From: Lepidurus packardi
Lineage: Eukaryota; Arthropoda; Branchiopoda; Notostraca; Triopsidae
Assembly (NCBI GenBank): GCA_023053545.1
Contig: JAKZAN010000002.1
Location: 12,644,790 to 12,708,789 of the forward strand
Length of the DNA stretch: 64,000 nucleotides
Reading direction: 5' to 3'
The stretch's first letter is position 1; each line of letters starts with the position of its first letter. The translations under genes were made by a program, and so were the position numbers. Shown piece by piece: positions 23,835 to 36,660 of this stretch. Below the pieces are notes generated by a model. It worked only from the letters and a program-made list of their open reading frames with translations, ran no database searches and was not told the origin of the DNA.

Positions 23835-24557
23835 TTAATATTTGGTAGGGGCAACATAGGCCGGTTGTTGGTAAACAGGCTTGGGGTACGTCACAGGCGC
23901 AACGTAGGCGGGTTGTGTGTACGTAACGGGGGCAACGTAGACAGCGGGCTGTTGGTAAGTGGGTTTGTAGGCGGGTTGTGCGTACACAGCAGGGGCGACG
24001 TAGGAAGCGGGTTTGTAGGCCGGTTGGTAGGCTGGTTGGTAGGCGGGTTGGTAGGCGGGTTGGTAGGCAGTTTGGTAGGCGGGCTTCGCATAGGTAGCGG
24101 GAGCGTACGCCTTGTAATCACCGGAGTACTGGACATCAGCAACATAGCCGCTGTAGCCATCGACGTAGTAGTTGACAGTCTACGAAAAGTGACCGATTGA
24201 TAATAAAAAATAGTTCAAATCAAGCCGAAAAAATGTTACCTGGCGACGACCATCGGGGAGATCGACAAAGTACGATCCCTTGGTGTTGTCACCGTTGCGG
24301 CTCTCTTGCTGGCCCATGTTCACGTAGCTGTAGTCATCCTTGACGGCCCAGTCGTAGTTGTAGTATGCTGGGGCATAGGCCTCTTTGTAGGAAGGACTGT
24401 AGGCCGGGGCGGCATAGGTTTGCTTGTTGTACACATCAACGGCGGAGGCTGCTGCGACAAAAGCGAGGACCAAGAAGACCTTTTTAAGATGAAATACAAC
24501 ATTTAGCCTTTACCTTCTTAGTAGTTAGATACTAGCTTTAAAGTCAATTACCTTCAT
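23835..24557 (-). CDS. Cuticle protein G, RR type with longest PAY-repeat tail
   Basis: Exons 24552-24557, 24240-24479, 23835-24179; 196 aa, the longest of the set. Extra length comes from consecutive QPAY units after AKPAYQT and from a VYVAPVTYTQPAY segment near the end. It ends VAPTKY. TATAAA is at 24638-24643 on the minus strand, and the leader repeats the motif CATCCAGCAAGCC seen upstream of gene J. Confidence 0.92.
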
Positions 24558-24999
24558 GTTTGGTTTCGGGAGAGGATTTGGCTTGCTGGATGAGACTGGA
24601 AGCTCAAGTGTGATAGTTTCAGACTGGAACTTCCAGTTTTATACTCTCAGGGAACGAAAATTGCTTCACACTCGTTCAAGGAGCTAACCACGCCCTCGAT
24701 ATCTTACCTCCACTGTACCATGACATGTTTGTCTTAGGCTGGAATCCTAGATCGGGATCGACGGGAAGGTTTGGATGGTAAATATAGCTTCTAGTCAACT
24801 TATTCAAACGTCATCCTGACCAATGCTTTGTCGAAGTGAAAGTTAAATTTTTTCCTTGCATTTCCGTACCTGTTATCAAAACAATTAAAATTATTTTAGT
24901 GTAGCGTTGATATGTCATTATTCTCCAGTGACTTTTCGTGTTTTTTCCCGTTATTCTTTATGCACATTCAGCCAAAAAAAGAAGTACAAAAAAGCGAAA

Positions 25000-25018
25000 G
25001 TGATTCCTATAGAATCAT
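25000..25018. promoter_or_regulatory. GTGATTC dyad upstream of gene G
   Basis: GTGATTC-CTATA-GAATCAT; one end base has changed compared with the right-arm copies. About 445 bp upstream of the G start. Confidence 0.35.
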
Positions 25019-25454
25019 AAGTGTAGTGAATTAACATTGAATTAGCACTCAGCAGCACATACTGCATAAATTAAACCTTCTAATTTGAAAAGAATTTATT
25101 TTTTAGGATTCAAATCTATTAGCAAAACTATGATTAAATAACCTTGTAATTTTTATAGAATACTTTGAATAGGTATTTCAATAATATTAGATGTATAATT
25201 ATGCACTTATTTTCTTAACAGATTTATATTAATGTACTTAATCATATCTATTTTAATTTTACATTTTTTTCTAACTATTCCTAGAAGCAAAATACATGAT
25301 TAGGTAAGGAAGAACGATACTTTCTATGAATCAAATCATATGGCGTTTGTCAAAACTAGAAAGGATCTATTTTTTAGTAAAATATAGGCAGATAGATATC
25401 GTGAATTTTTAATTCAACTCTCAAAGCGTTAAAGCGTTGAGACAAGATCGGTAG

Positions 25455-25610
25455 AGGTATAGGACGAATGGTAATCCAGAAGCAAGGACGTTTTGGTAGT
25501 GACCGACCCCAGAAGGCAATGTGAACTTAAAATGTAGAAAGGTCGTTTAACTGAAAAGGAAAGGAAAATTGGAAAAAAAAACTTTCTCCTAAGCATTTTG
25601 CTCTAGTTCA
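25455..25610 (-). pseudogene. Decayed P450 last exon in left arm
   Basis: Nearly identical to the remnant at 22545-22710 and in the same place relative to its cuticle gene, so it was copied along with the unit after it had already decayed. Confidence 0.7.
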
Positions 25611-26250
25611 TAAATCTGATAAACTACGGGTATAGAAACGGGTTCTCTTTCCTTCCACTTAATGAAATTGTCAAAAGAAGTATCATACGCGTTCAAGTTA
25701 TCTAGTTTCAAATAACGCTCAACCTGATTCTAATGTTCTTTGCTTTCACGAATCTTCCAATAGATATACTTAAGTACTGCAACACAAAGTGTAAGTACTC
25801 CAACACAATGTACAAAGTGCTCATACAATACGTACTCACACTGCCTAAATAAGTACTTGTATAATGTACATACATACTCGTACACTATACATGAGTTGTC
25901 ATACAAGGTTCATAAGTACTTATACAAGCGACATAAGTTCTCAAACAAGGTACTTAATTCCTCCGTATTCTGACTTTCGAAGGGGTAACCGAGTTGGCTT
26001 AAAAATACAAGCCGCAGTAGCGCCACGAGTAGCGGGGAGGGTTACCGACCACTATCGGTAAAAGGGAGGGATGGATGACATTAATAATTCCCTTACTATC
26101 GCCAGAAAATGAAACGGATCGTATAGAAATTTTAGGAAAAACTTTTCGTTGGAAGTAAAGAACTAATTAACAGGGTAATGTTTTGTTTTTTTATTGTATT
26201 ACATAATATAGATTCCAAAAATCAAAGCTCACAGAGCGTATATCTTTCTC

Positions 26251-26960
26251 TTAATATTTGGTAGGGGCAACATAGGCGGGTTGTTGGTAAACAGGCTTGG
26301 GGTACGTCACAGGCGCAACGTAGGCGGGTTGTGCGTACGTAACGGGTGCAACGTAGGCGGGTTGTTGGTAAGCGGGTTTGTAGGCGGGCTGTGCGTACAC
26401 AGCTGGGGCGACGTAGGAAGCGGGTTTGTAGGCCGGTTGGTAGGCGGGTTGGTAGGCGGGTTGGTAGGCAGGTTGGTAAGCGGGCTTGGCATAGGTAGCG
26501 GGAGCGTACGCCTTGTAGTCACCAGAGTACTGGACATCAGCAACATAGCCGCTGTAGCCATCGACGTAGTAGTTGACAGTCTACGAAAAGAGCCCGATTG
26601 TTAATAAAAAATAGTTCAAATAAAGCCGAAAAAATGTTACCTGGCGACGACCATCGGGGAGATCGACAAAGTACGATCCCTTGGTGTTGTCACCGTTGCG
26701 GCTCTCTTGCTGGCCCATGTTCACGTAGCTGTAGTCATCCTTGACGGCCCAGTCGTAGTTGTAGTAAGCTGGGGCATAGGCCTCTTTGTAGGAAGGACCA
26801 TAGGCCGGGGCGGCATAGGTTTCCTTGTTGTACACATCAACGGCGGAGGCAGCCGCGACAAAAGCGAGGACCAGGAAGACCTTTTTAGGGTGAAATACAA
26901 CATTTAGCCTTTACCTTCTTAGTCGTTAGTACCTAGCTTGAAAGTCACTCTTACCTTCAT
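26251..26960 (-). CDS. Cuticle protein H, RR type with PAY-repeat tail
   Basis: Exons 26955-26960, 26641-26880, 26251-26580; 191 aa. VYNKETYAAPAY replaces VYNKQTY found in all other long members. The tail has QPAYQPAYQPAYKPAS followed by two VAP blocks and ends PTKY. Its promoter differs from F and G: TATAAA (minus) at 27055-27060 and unrelated upstream DNA, since H is the innermost gene of the left arm. Confidence 0.92.
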
Positions 26961-28746
26961 GTTTGGGTTTGAAAGGATTTTCTTTGCTTGAGAGTTGCTT
27001 GCTGGATGAAGCTAGAAGCTGAAGTGATGCTATGTTCCAAGTCAACTTTCTGTATTTATAGTCTTAGCCAATACTATCGGTCTTGAAGAGACCCAGTACG
27101 GAATATCCCCCTAGGCACCACACCCATTCTCATGATGCGAAAATATTGTCTACCATTTTCCTGCACTTGACCCCCATAAGTAGAGCACTGAAGGCCGGGT
27201 CTGGAATAAGCAATACCGTTACTGCAAGGTTGTCCTGGCTTACCACGTTTCACTACACAAGCGAAAGTGGTTTTTAATATAAAGGGATCTCGACTCGAAT
27301 CAGTGTCGCGTGACATTCTTCTATAACACCGTCTGGCATGCCAATGTAACATTTTTTGTTGCTTTTCAAACCCAGCACTACAAAAACGACCGTAAAAATG
27401 TCGTAAAAAACTTACTTAGTTAAGATGAAACGCCGATCGTTCTCATCATAAAAGGAAATTATCTTATCCTTTCATCTTAGTATACCTTATCAACAAAACT
27501 GGTCACTAACGGTGTATAACCTTATCCCCGATTTCTATTCGAAAAAAAAAATCCTGAATTTATATAACCTCGTAAGATTTTTTACACATTTCCTTTTGAT
27601 TCATAACCTTTTTTTTTGGGTTCCCGGACCACTTTGGGAATCTGATGATCACTGCTGATCGCCATTCGAGAAACTGAAATGAGTACATGAAAAATTGTAC
27701 AATAATACAATGTAAATGTATAATAATATTTACATGTATAAAGTATCATGTACATGTATCATGCATATGTATTATGTACATGTATAATAATACATGTACA
27801 ATAATATTTTTCTCTTGTTTTTGCGGAATCCCTGAAGACTATTACCAACCCCCCAAAGAGGTGGGGTCCATGGCCCACTCATTAAGAAGCCCTGTTTTAA
27901 ATAATCTTCTGATCGAGTTGAATATCTAGGCTAGACAGGGCGCTACTGTCAATTACATGTCAATCAAGCTCAAGTAGGCCGAGAACAACAAATTTTTGAC
28001 AAAGTCCAGACGACAAACAGAAGGTTTATTTTAATGAGCTTAAAACTTTCCAATGCTTATTATTTACGCTTAAGGCATATAGGTGAAGGTGTAGCACCTT
28101 CATATAGTTCAACACTTTCTCGTCGGAAAGTCTTTCCAACGGCACATGATTGACGATCCTGCATGCATGATTGGCCACTGAAAATGTTTTCTTAGAAAAA
28201 AATATTAAGAAATTGTTGCTTTAGGGAAAATATATTTAAATATTTTAGAAGGGTGCTTGCCTTCTAGCCAGTTCGCCTATGTGTTGTTTTAAGGTGAAAG
28301 AAAATTATTGAAGCGAAGAGAATTTTTTTCTTTTATTTCCATATTGTTTATTTTCTAAAAGTACAGTACCTGGGTAAAACTGGGTAAAAGGGATGACATA
28401 TGCCGATTTGTCCACTTGCGCTTAACTTAATGAGCGCTAAGTTTGTTTACTTTAGGGACTTTAATGGGAATTAACTAATGTTCGTTAAAGTTGTATTAGT
28501 AAATTGGAACTCGTGAATTGGAGCTCAATCAACGGTGAATGCTGATTAACCTGAACGGAGTTGTTTACTTTCAACTCACTGGGGATGAACTCAGATTAAC
28601 TCAGGTAGAAAGGGTTACCTGACATGAAATTGTCCCGACTAGCCAGGGTAGAAACTGCAAAGGAAAGCTGTACAGTCGTCAGTTTCAACTTTGACCTTGC
28701 ACTGAGCAGTAAGAACATCCCAGTTGAAGTGTCGGTGTACTGAACC
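26961..28746. other. Central spacer between the inverted arms, before P450-5
   Basis: Contains the H promoter and then DNA with no relative elsewhere in the window. A palindrome-rich AT block at 27680-27810 consists of ACATGTA and TATTATGTACATG units. No gene could be recognised. The last 200 bp before 28747 are presumably the P450-5 promoter. Confidence 0.55.
27680..27812. repeat. AT-rich palindromic ACATGTA repeat
   Basis: Alternating TACATGTA, ATGTACATGTAT and ATAATATT units can fold on themselves. Located near the symmetry centre of the two arms. Confidence 0.7.
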
Positions 28747-31700
28747 ATGTGGTTTCTCTCTGTTCTAATAGCGTTGATTCTCTGCTACCTTGCTTACATA
28801 TCAACTTCCCGACCTGCGAACTTTCCTACAGGTACTTATAATTAAGAATTATTAAGCTAGAACACTTTTAACAATTCCAAAAAATTTAAAATTATTTAAT
28901 TTTCGAGTAAATTTGTATAATTCTAATTGAATTGCAGAGAAAATTTTAAATATATGACTAATAAGACCTTTTAACATTCTAAATTAAATAGTAATTAAAC
29001 TAAAATAGTAATGAAATTAAAAATCAAATAAATTCTTTAAGTTTAATAATTTTAGAAAATATAGGATAATGGATTAGTTATTTTTTAACTAGATAAAATA
29101 CAATAGGTCCATGGAACTTGCCGATAGTCGGATATTTACCCTTTATGGGCCAGCATCCCTACCTTACCTTCCGAAACCTGTCCAAGAAGTATGGCCCCAT
29201 GTTTAGTATCAATATAGGTAGCCATCGGGCAATTGTCTTAAGCTCGTACGAACTGGTTCGAGACGCCTTGAAGGAGGAAACGTTCGCTGGTCGTCCACCT
29301 TTCCCAGCTTTCAAGTTCCGAGCAGATAATAAGGGTTAGTGATTGGGTTTTTTCCCAAAATGAGGCATTTTGTTCCCACTATACAAGCTTCTGTTTATGC
29401 ACACTAGGTGTCATTTTCTCTACCGGTCGTAATTGGCACGAAATGCGGCGTTTCATGTTGAGAACTTTGAGAGATTTTGGGGTCGGAAAGAGTAGTCTCG
29501 AGATGGTTATCCAAGGAGAAATCCGGGAATTGATCGAATCTCTCAAGTGACTTTTATTGTTTTCCTTCATTGTATGTTCCCTTTCTTTCATGTCCCTTTT
29601 TTGCCTTTTAAGTATTCCATTTTCCGTATTTTTTTTATTTTAATTACTGTTCATATTATTAAGGCGAAGGGTTGGGAAACCCATCAAGTTACATAACACT
29701 TTCAATCTGGCTATCATCAACGCGTTATGGACCATCACCACCGGACAAAGATTTGATTTAGAGGATCGTAAAGTGAAGCCAATTTTACAGCTTTTTACCA
29801 AGTAACCTTTAAACTTGTTATAGATTTCTTAAGGAATTTTTTATTTACTTGGCTCTTGCTCCTTATCTAACCTCTTCTAAGGTCATGTAAAAAATAGAAC
29901 ACAATGCACACACAATGCAGTGACAACGTGACACAAGGACTCGACAGAAGGACGACGGACTGCTGCGTCTTACCTACTTACCCGGAGAGAGTTCGTCCAA
30001 AAGATTCTACCCAAACGCCATGTCCGATTATTGCGATTATAGCGATTATTGTCGTCCTTCTGTCGAGGTCCGTCGTCCTTAAGTAGGGGCTCGCAACCCT
30101 TGTGTCGACGTCCCAATGTCATGCACATACTAACCGGTGAACCGCGAATCCTATTTAACCAATGGTATCCGAAGAACCGAAATGCGATTCATATTTCTTA
30201 ACAAATAATGAATTTGCGTATCTTTTCATTGTTAATTTACTGGCAGATTTATCAGTGAGGGCGGATCTGCTCGATTTTCGGAACTCGTCCCTTTAGTATA
30301 CAAGGTTCGAGGTATTCCTAGTGATCTTTTTACCTTCGTCCATGAAGCGAAATCTATGCTCATGGTAAGATTATTTTCTTTAATTTTGTATCGTTTTGTA
30401 ATAGTAATAAATTAAGTAGAAATGTAGAGTAATATCTTTACCATCATAATAATAGTAGTAATATTCATAATAATAAATACATTAAATTGTGTCATATTTT
30501 CCAAGTTATATTTTAAAAACCAGCCCCAGCACCGTCATTAACCAAACATAATAGTAATTGGAGTTATAACTGTGTGATACTTACAATTATTACTTATTGC
30601 TATACAGGAAATCATTGCTAAACATAAGCAAGAGCATAAAGAAGGCGATGTCAGTGACTTCTTGCACGTGTTCTTGGACAAGATGGAACAAGATGAAAGG
30701 AAAGAGAGATCTACTCCCTTTACCGGCGAAGAAGGAAGTATGTTTCATGCTATGCAATACAGGATTATCGAACCTGTTTTGGAAATAGAATTTAAAAAAA
30801 GAATTAAAGGAACTTTTTTTGGGTCTGTGGTTTATTTGTTGACAGTGGCTAATCTGTTGGTCAGCACGTTCGATTTATTCTCAGCTGGCTCGGAAACGGC
30901 TTCCACCACTTTGTTATGGCTTTTCCTACTCATATCTATCCAGCCTGAAATCCAAGATAAGATTCAACAAGAATTGGATGGGATTGTTGGCAAGGAAAGA
31001 CTACCCTCAATGGCCGATAAGATCAAGTAATGATAACATGAACTTCCGTAACTTAAGACTTCCGTGAACAGCTAAGTTTTCTAAAGCCCGGTTTAGCACA
31101 GGAAACGCAGATATTATGTTAAGGCATTATGATATTATCTTAAGAAAAATATCGCGCCAATTTACTATATGGGTACCAAGTTATCCTGCTTGCCGTTTCA
31201 TGCGCAGAAACAATGCGCGTTCATATACACCCGTACATAGCACTACGCCATCTAGTGATGGCTTGGGTGCAATACGCTGAACTATAAGTCTTAAGGGTTA
31301 AGGGAAGTTTTAAGGGTTATAATGATGTTTTAACCGTCATTTTCACGATGAATTTGGAAACTTTCGGCAGTTTACCGTACACTGAAGCTGTATTGATGGA
31401 ATGCCAAAGATTCGCTTCGTTGCTACCTTTAAGTGTCGTCCATTCCGCGACAGTTGACACCAGTAATGTTTTACACTGTTTCAACTGAATACGTGAAACA
31501 AGATTATTAATGATTTGAATTTGGTAAAAACCGTTAGGATTCAAAGGGTATAACATTCCAGAGGGTACTATAGTAATACCGAATCTGTACCAAGTAATGC
31601 ACGATCCGCAAACCTGGGAAAACCCGGAAGAGTTTTACCCCGAACATTTCCTGACCGAGAATGGCAAAGTGAAACATGTTGAGCAACTCATTCCTTTTTC

Positions 31701-31986
31701 TATTGGTAAAACTTCCAATTTCTTTATTTGTTAAAAAGAAAAAAAAAAAGAACTGTTGGGATAACATACAACTGAATCCTTTGTATTGATCCGGTTTTTT
31801 TTAGGAAAGAGAGTATGTCCAGGAGAAAGTTTGGCTAAAATGGAACTTTTTCTTTTTGCTGCGTCCTTGTTGCAGCATTTCAAGTTTAGATTGCCGGCAG
31901 GTCAACCCAAACCTTCTTTAGTTCCACCACCTTCAATGATCCTCTGTCCTCAGCCTTTCGATATTATCCTGACATTACGCAATTAG
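28747..31986 (+). CDS. Cytochrome P450-5, CYP2 clan, divergent member
   Basis: Exons: 28747-28831, 29107-29334, 29408-29546, 29664-29801, 30247-30364, 30608-30737, 30846-31026, 31371-31462, 31538-31705, 31805-31986; 486 aa. Same ten-exon plan as the other four but clearly older: N-terminus MWFLSVLIALILCYLAYIS, C helix WHEMR, I helix SAGSETA, ECQR, heme loop FSIGKRVCPGES with Pro after the Cys. Introns are longer (275 nt for intron 1, 445 nt for intron 4 with an inverted repeat). AATAAA lies near 32078. It is the only intact P450 in the arm region and runs in the same direction as cuticle gene I, unlike the convergent pairs of region 1. Confidence 0.93.
29935..30105. repeat. Inverted repeat inside P450-5 intron 4
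   Basis: The GACTCGACAGAAGGACGA stretch near 29940 is the reverse complement of TCGTCCTTCTGTCGAG near 30052, with a CTTGTGTC relic beyond on the right. It looks like a small non-autonomous element or fold-back insertion. No flanking duplication could be assigned. Confidence 0.6.
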
Positions 31987-32791
31987 ATGAAAAAATTAAT
32001 TATCTTAAAATAAATTCTTTGCTTGGTTTTGTGTTTGCGTTTATGTTTACGTTGAATGCCTTGTATCATTTTTTTAAATAAAATTTTGAACAATAATCTT
32101 GTCTTGAAATTTCGATTATTTCAATTAATTAGAATAATTACCGAATTAAGAATAGTTCATTAGAAGTTCAATTCATTCAAGGAAAGGAAAGAAATTCATT
32201 TCAGTGAATTATAATTATTTGAATTATATTTTTATTTAAATTATTTGATTGTATTTATAGTGAGAGGATTGGTTGTAACTAGGTTTCTAATGATAAACTT
32301 CTGTCGGCAACTTTCTTTTTTAAAATTCATTTTTACTTTATTTTTGTGTCGTTCAACTAACAATACGCGAAGATAAGACAGATTGGAGCAGGAAAAAAAA
32401 TAATGCCCCGCTGCTTCTGGATTTTGGGACTACAACAAACCGGTAATACGAGAATAACACTTTCACTAGGGCAACGGATTGTAAGAAGAAGTTGAATAAC
32501 ACAACTTAAGAAACAAGAGCAAATCTCTCCGGAAAAGAAAAAAAAAGACCTACCTGTCCAGTTTTGAAGGTTCAAGAACGGGGAAACGCTATATTCCCCG
32601 TTACGGTGGAGGCAAAAGAAAGGTGTGGTTTTATCCTAACAAGGAGAGTGAGGTAGGTAGGAAGCTCTCCTGATGGAAATTTCGCTCGACTATAAAAACG
32701 AAAGGTCCATTCCGAAACTATCATCACTTCAGCTTCTAGCTTCATCCAGCAAACAACTTGTAAGCAAAAAAAAATCCTCTCAAACGCAAAC
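31987..32791. other. Spacer between P450-5 and gene I
   Basis: First about 110 bp are the P450-5 3' UTR with AATAAA near 32078. Then AT-rich DNA, and the gene I promoter with TATAAA at 32691-32696. The promoter resembles that of M (both GCTATAAAAACG-like) rather than J and K. Confidence 0.65.
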
Positions 32792-33486
32792 ATGAAGGTA
32801 ATTGACTTTAAAGCTAGTTACTAACGACTAAGAAGGTAAAGGCTAAATGTTGTATTTCGTCCTAAAAAGGTCTTCCTGGTCCTCGCTTTTGTCGCAGCAG
32901 CCTCCGCCGTTGATGTGTACAACAAGCAAACCTATGCTGCCCCGGCCTACGGTCCTTCCTACAAAGAGGCCTATGCCCCAGCTTACTACAACTACGACTG
33001 GGCCGTCAAGGATGACTACAGCTACGTGAACATGGGCCAGCAAGAGAGCCGCAATGGTGACAACACCAAGGGATCTTACTTTGTCGATCTCCCCGATGGT
33101 CGTCGCCAGGTAACATTTTCCGGCTTGATTTGAACTATTTTTTATTAACAATCGGTCTCTTTTCGTAGACTGTCAACTACTACGTCGATGGCTACAGCGG
33201 CTATGTTGCTGATGTCCAGTACTCCGGTGATTACAAGGCGTACGCTCCCGCTACCTATGCCAAGCCCGCCTACCAACCTGCCTACCAACCCGCCTACCAA
33301 CCCGCCTATAAACCCGCTGCCTACGTCGCCCCTGCTGTGTACGCACAGCCCGCCTACAAACCCGTTTACCAACAACCCGCCTATGTTGCGCCCGTTACGT
33401 ACACACAACCCGCCTACGTTGCGCCTGTTACGTACCCCAAGCCTGTTTACCAACAACCCGCCTATGTTGCCCCTGCTAAATATTGA
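32792..33486 (+). CDS. Cuticle protein I, RR type with PAY-repeat tail
   Basis: Exons 32792-32797, 32870-33109, 33169-33486; 187 aa. First gene of the right arm, mirror counterpart of H. Tail: QPAYQPAYQPAYKPAAYVAP, VYAQPAYKPVYQQPAY, VAPVTYTQPAY, ending APAKY with TGA as stop (J also uses TGA; most others TAA). Exon 2 is nearly identical to that of J. Confidence 0.92.
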
Positions 33487-34117
33487 GAGAAAGATATACG
33501 CTCTGTGAGCTTTGATTTTTGGAATCTATATTATGTAATACAATAAAAAAACAAAACATTACCCTGTTAATTAGTTCTTTACTTCCAACGAAAAGTTTTT
33601 CCTAAAATTTCTATACGATCCGTTTCATTTTCTGGCGATAGTAAGGGAATTATTAATGTATCCATCGCTCCCTTTTACCGATAGTGGTCGGTAACCCTCG
33701 CCGCTACTCGTGGCGCTACTGCGGCTTGTATTTTAAGCCAACTCGGTTACCCCTTTGAAAGTCAGAATACGGAGGAATTAAGTACCTTGTTTGAGAACTT
33801 ATGTACCTTGTATGACAACTCATGTATAGTGTACGAGTATTTATGTACATTATACAAGTACTTATGTAGGCAGTGTGAGTACCTATATACATTGTATGAG
33901 TACTTTGTACATTGTGTGGAGGACTTACATTTTGTATTGCAGTACTTAAGTATATCTATTGGAAGATTCGTGAAAGCAAAGAACATTAGAATCAGGATGA
34001 GCGTTATTTGAAACTAGATAACGTGAACGAGTATTATACTTCTTTTGACAACTTCATTAAGTGGAAGGAATGAGAACCCGTTTTTATACCCGTAGTTTTA
34101 TCAGATTTATGAACTAG

Positions 34118-34262
34118 AGCAAAATGCTTAGGAGAAAGTTTTTTTTCCAATTTTCCTTTCCTTTTCAGTTAAACGACCTTTCTACATTTTAAGTTTACCT
34201 TGCCTTCTGCCTTCGGTCACTACCAAAACGTCCTTGCTTCTGGATTATCATTCGTCCTATAC
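34118..34262 (+). pseudogene. Decayed P450 last exon in right arm
   Basis: ATGCTTAGGAGAAAG (heme-loop CLGES) followed by T-rich and CCTTTCCTTTTCAG stretches, ACATTTTAAGTTTACCTTGCC (FKFTLP) and CAAAACGTCCTTGCTTCTGG. Frame destroyed. Counterpart of 22545-22710. Confidence 0.7.
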
Positions 34263-34689
34263 CTTAACGATCTTATCTTTAGCTTTGAGGGTTGAATTAA
34301 AAATTCACGATATCAATCTGCCTATATTTTACTACAAAATAGATTCTTTTAGATTTGACAAACGCCATATGATTTGATTCATAGAAAGTATCGTTCTTCC
34401 GTACCTAATCATGTATTTTGCTTCTAGGGATAGTTAAATAAAATTGTAAAATTAAAATAGTTAGGATTAAGTGCATTAATATAAATCTGTGAAGAAAATA
34501 AGTGCATAATTATACATCTAATATTATTAAAATACCTATTCAAAGTATTCTATAAAATTACAAGGTTATTTAATCATAGTTTTGCTAATAGATCTGAATC
34601 CTAAAAAATAAATTCTTTTCAAATTAGCCGGTTTAGTTTATGCAGTGTGTGCTGCGGAGTGCTAATTTCAATGTTCATTCACTACACTT

Positions 34690-34708
34690 GTGATTCTATA
34701 GGAATCAC
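34690..34708. promoter_or_regulatory. GTGATTC dyad upstream of gene J
   Basis: Perfect 7-bp arms: GTGATTC, spacer TATAG, GAATCAC. About 465 bp upstream of the J start codon, followed by the shared TTTCGCTTTTTT. Confidence 0.4.
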
Positions 34709-35155
34709 TTTCGCTTTTTTTACTTTTTTTTTGGCTGAATGTGCATAAAAGAATAACGGGGAAAAAAACACAAAAAGTCACTGGAGAATAATGATATACC
34801 AGCGCTACACTAAAGCAATTTTAATGATTTTGACAACAGGTACGGAAATGCGAGGAAAAAATTTCACTTTCACTTCGACAAAGCATTGGTCGGGACGACG
34901 TTTTGAATAAGTTGACTAAAGCGATATTTACCTCCCAAACCCTCCCGTCGATCCAGATCTAGGATTCCAGCCTAATACAAACATGTCACGGTACAGTGGA
35001 GGTAAGATATCGAGGGCGTGGTTAGCTCCTTGACAGAGGAGTGTGAAGGAATTTTCGTTCCCCGAGAGTATAAAACTAGAAGGTCCAGTCCGAAACTATC
35101 ACACTTGAGCTTCCAGTCTCATCCAGCAAGCCAAACCCTCTCCCGAAACCCAAAC

Positions 35156-35842
35156 ATGAAGGTAAGAGTGACTTTAAAGCTATTAACTACGACTAAGAAG
35201 GTAAAGGCTAAATGTTGTATTTCATCTTAAAAAGATCTTCCTGGTCCTCGCTTTTGTCGCAGCGGCCTCCGCCGTTGATGTGTACAACAAGCAAACCTAT
35301 GCTGCCCCGACCTACGGTCCTTCTTACAAAGAGGCCTATGCCCCAGCTTACTACAACTACGACTGGGCCGTCAAGGATGACTACAGCTACGTGAACATGG
35401 GCCAGCAAGAGAGCCGCAATGGTGACAACACCAAGGGATCTTACTTTGTCGATCTCCCCGATGGTCGTCGCCAGGTAACATTTTCCGGCTTGATTTGAAC
35501 TATTTTTTATTAACAAACGGCCTCTTTTCGTAGACTGTCAACTACTACGTCGATGGCTACAGCGGCTATGTTGCTGATGTCCAGTACTCTGGTGACTACA
35601 AGGCGTACGCTCCCGCTACCTATGCCAAGCCCGCCTACCAACCCGCCTATCAACCCGCCTACAAACCCGCTGCCTACGTTGCCCCTGCTGTGTACGCACA
35701 ACCCGCCTACAAACCCGCTTACCAACAACCCTCTGTCTACGTTGCCCCCGTTACCTACGCACAACCCGCCTACGTTGCGCCTGTGACGTACCCCAAGCCT
35801 GTTTACCAACAATCCGCCTATGTTGTCCCTACCAAATATTGA
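35156..35842 (+). CDS. Cuticle protein J, RR type with PAY-repeat tail
   Basis: Exons 35156-35161, 35235-35474, 35534-35842; 184 aa. MKIFLVLAF (Ile for Val at residue 3) because the base after the acceptor changed. APTYGPSYKEAY is private to this copy. The tail contains a QQPSVYVAPVTYAQPAY segment and ends VVPTKY. Promoter block with TATAAA at 35069-35074, followed about 35 bp later by a CTATCACACTT-like start region. Confidence 0.92.
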
Positions 35843-36264
35843 GAGAAAGATATACGCTCTGTGAGCTTTGATTTTTGGATGCTATATTATGTAATACATT
35901 AAAAAACAAAACTTTATCCTGTTAACTCATTATTTATTTGAAACGAAAACTTAGTCCTAAAATCTCTGTACGATTCGTTTCAATTTCTGGCGATAGTAAG
36001 GGAATTATTGATTTTTTTCCATCGCTGCCTTTTACCGATAGTGGTCGCTAACCCGCCCGGCTACTCGTGGCGCTACTGCGGCTTGTAATTTAAGCCAACT
36101 CGGTTACCCCTTTGAAAGTCAGAATACGGAGTAATGACGTACCTTGTTTGAGAACTTATGTCGCTTGTATAAGTACTTATGTACCTTATATGACAACTCA
36201 CGAATAGTGTACGAGTATTTATGTACAATATACAAGTACTTATGTAGGCATTGTGAGTACGTAT

Positions 36265-36660
36265 ATACATTGTATGAGTACTTTGTACATTATGTTGTCG
36301 TGTTGTACTTTGTACATTATGTTGTACTTTGTACATTATGTTGTACTTTGTACATTATGTTGTACTTTGTACATTATGTTGTACATTATGTGTATTATCC
36401 AAGTACTTATGCAGGCAGTGTGAGTACGTGTATACATTGTATGAGTACTTTGTACATTATGTTGTCGTGTTGTACTTTGTACATTATGTTGTACTTTGTA
36501 CATTATGTTGTACTTTGTACATTATGTTGTACTTTGTACATTATGTTGTACTTTGTACATTATGTTGTACTTTGTACATTCTGTGTATTATCCAAGTACT
36601 TATGCAGGCAGTGTGAGTACGTGTATACATTGTATGAGTACTTTGTACATTATGTACTCT
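36265..36660. repeat. Tandem repeat of TTGTACTTTGTACATTATG type, right arm
   Basis: Units of 19 bp repeat up to six times in a row, in two blocks separated by a segment carrying CCAAGTACTTATGCAGGCAG. Inverted relative to 22975-23400 and made of the same unit. The long reading frame through it is not a gene. Confidence 0.95.

Larger units (their letters stand above)
24558..26250. other. Spacer between genes G and H
   Basis: Homologous to 21694-23834 but without the tandem repeat expansion. Contains the G promoter, the dyad at 25000-25018, AT-rich DNA, a decayed P450 (25455-25610) and the H 3' flank. Confidence 0.7.
33487..35155. other. Spacer between genes I and J
   Basis: Reverse complement of the left-arm spacers. 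Holds the I 3' UTR, an unexpanded version of the TGTAC region (33790-33950), a decayed P450 (34118-34262), AT-rich DNA, a dyad (34690-34708) and the J promoter with TATAAA at 35069-35074. Confidence 0.7.
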
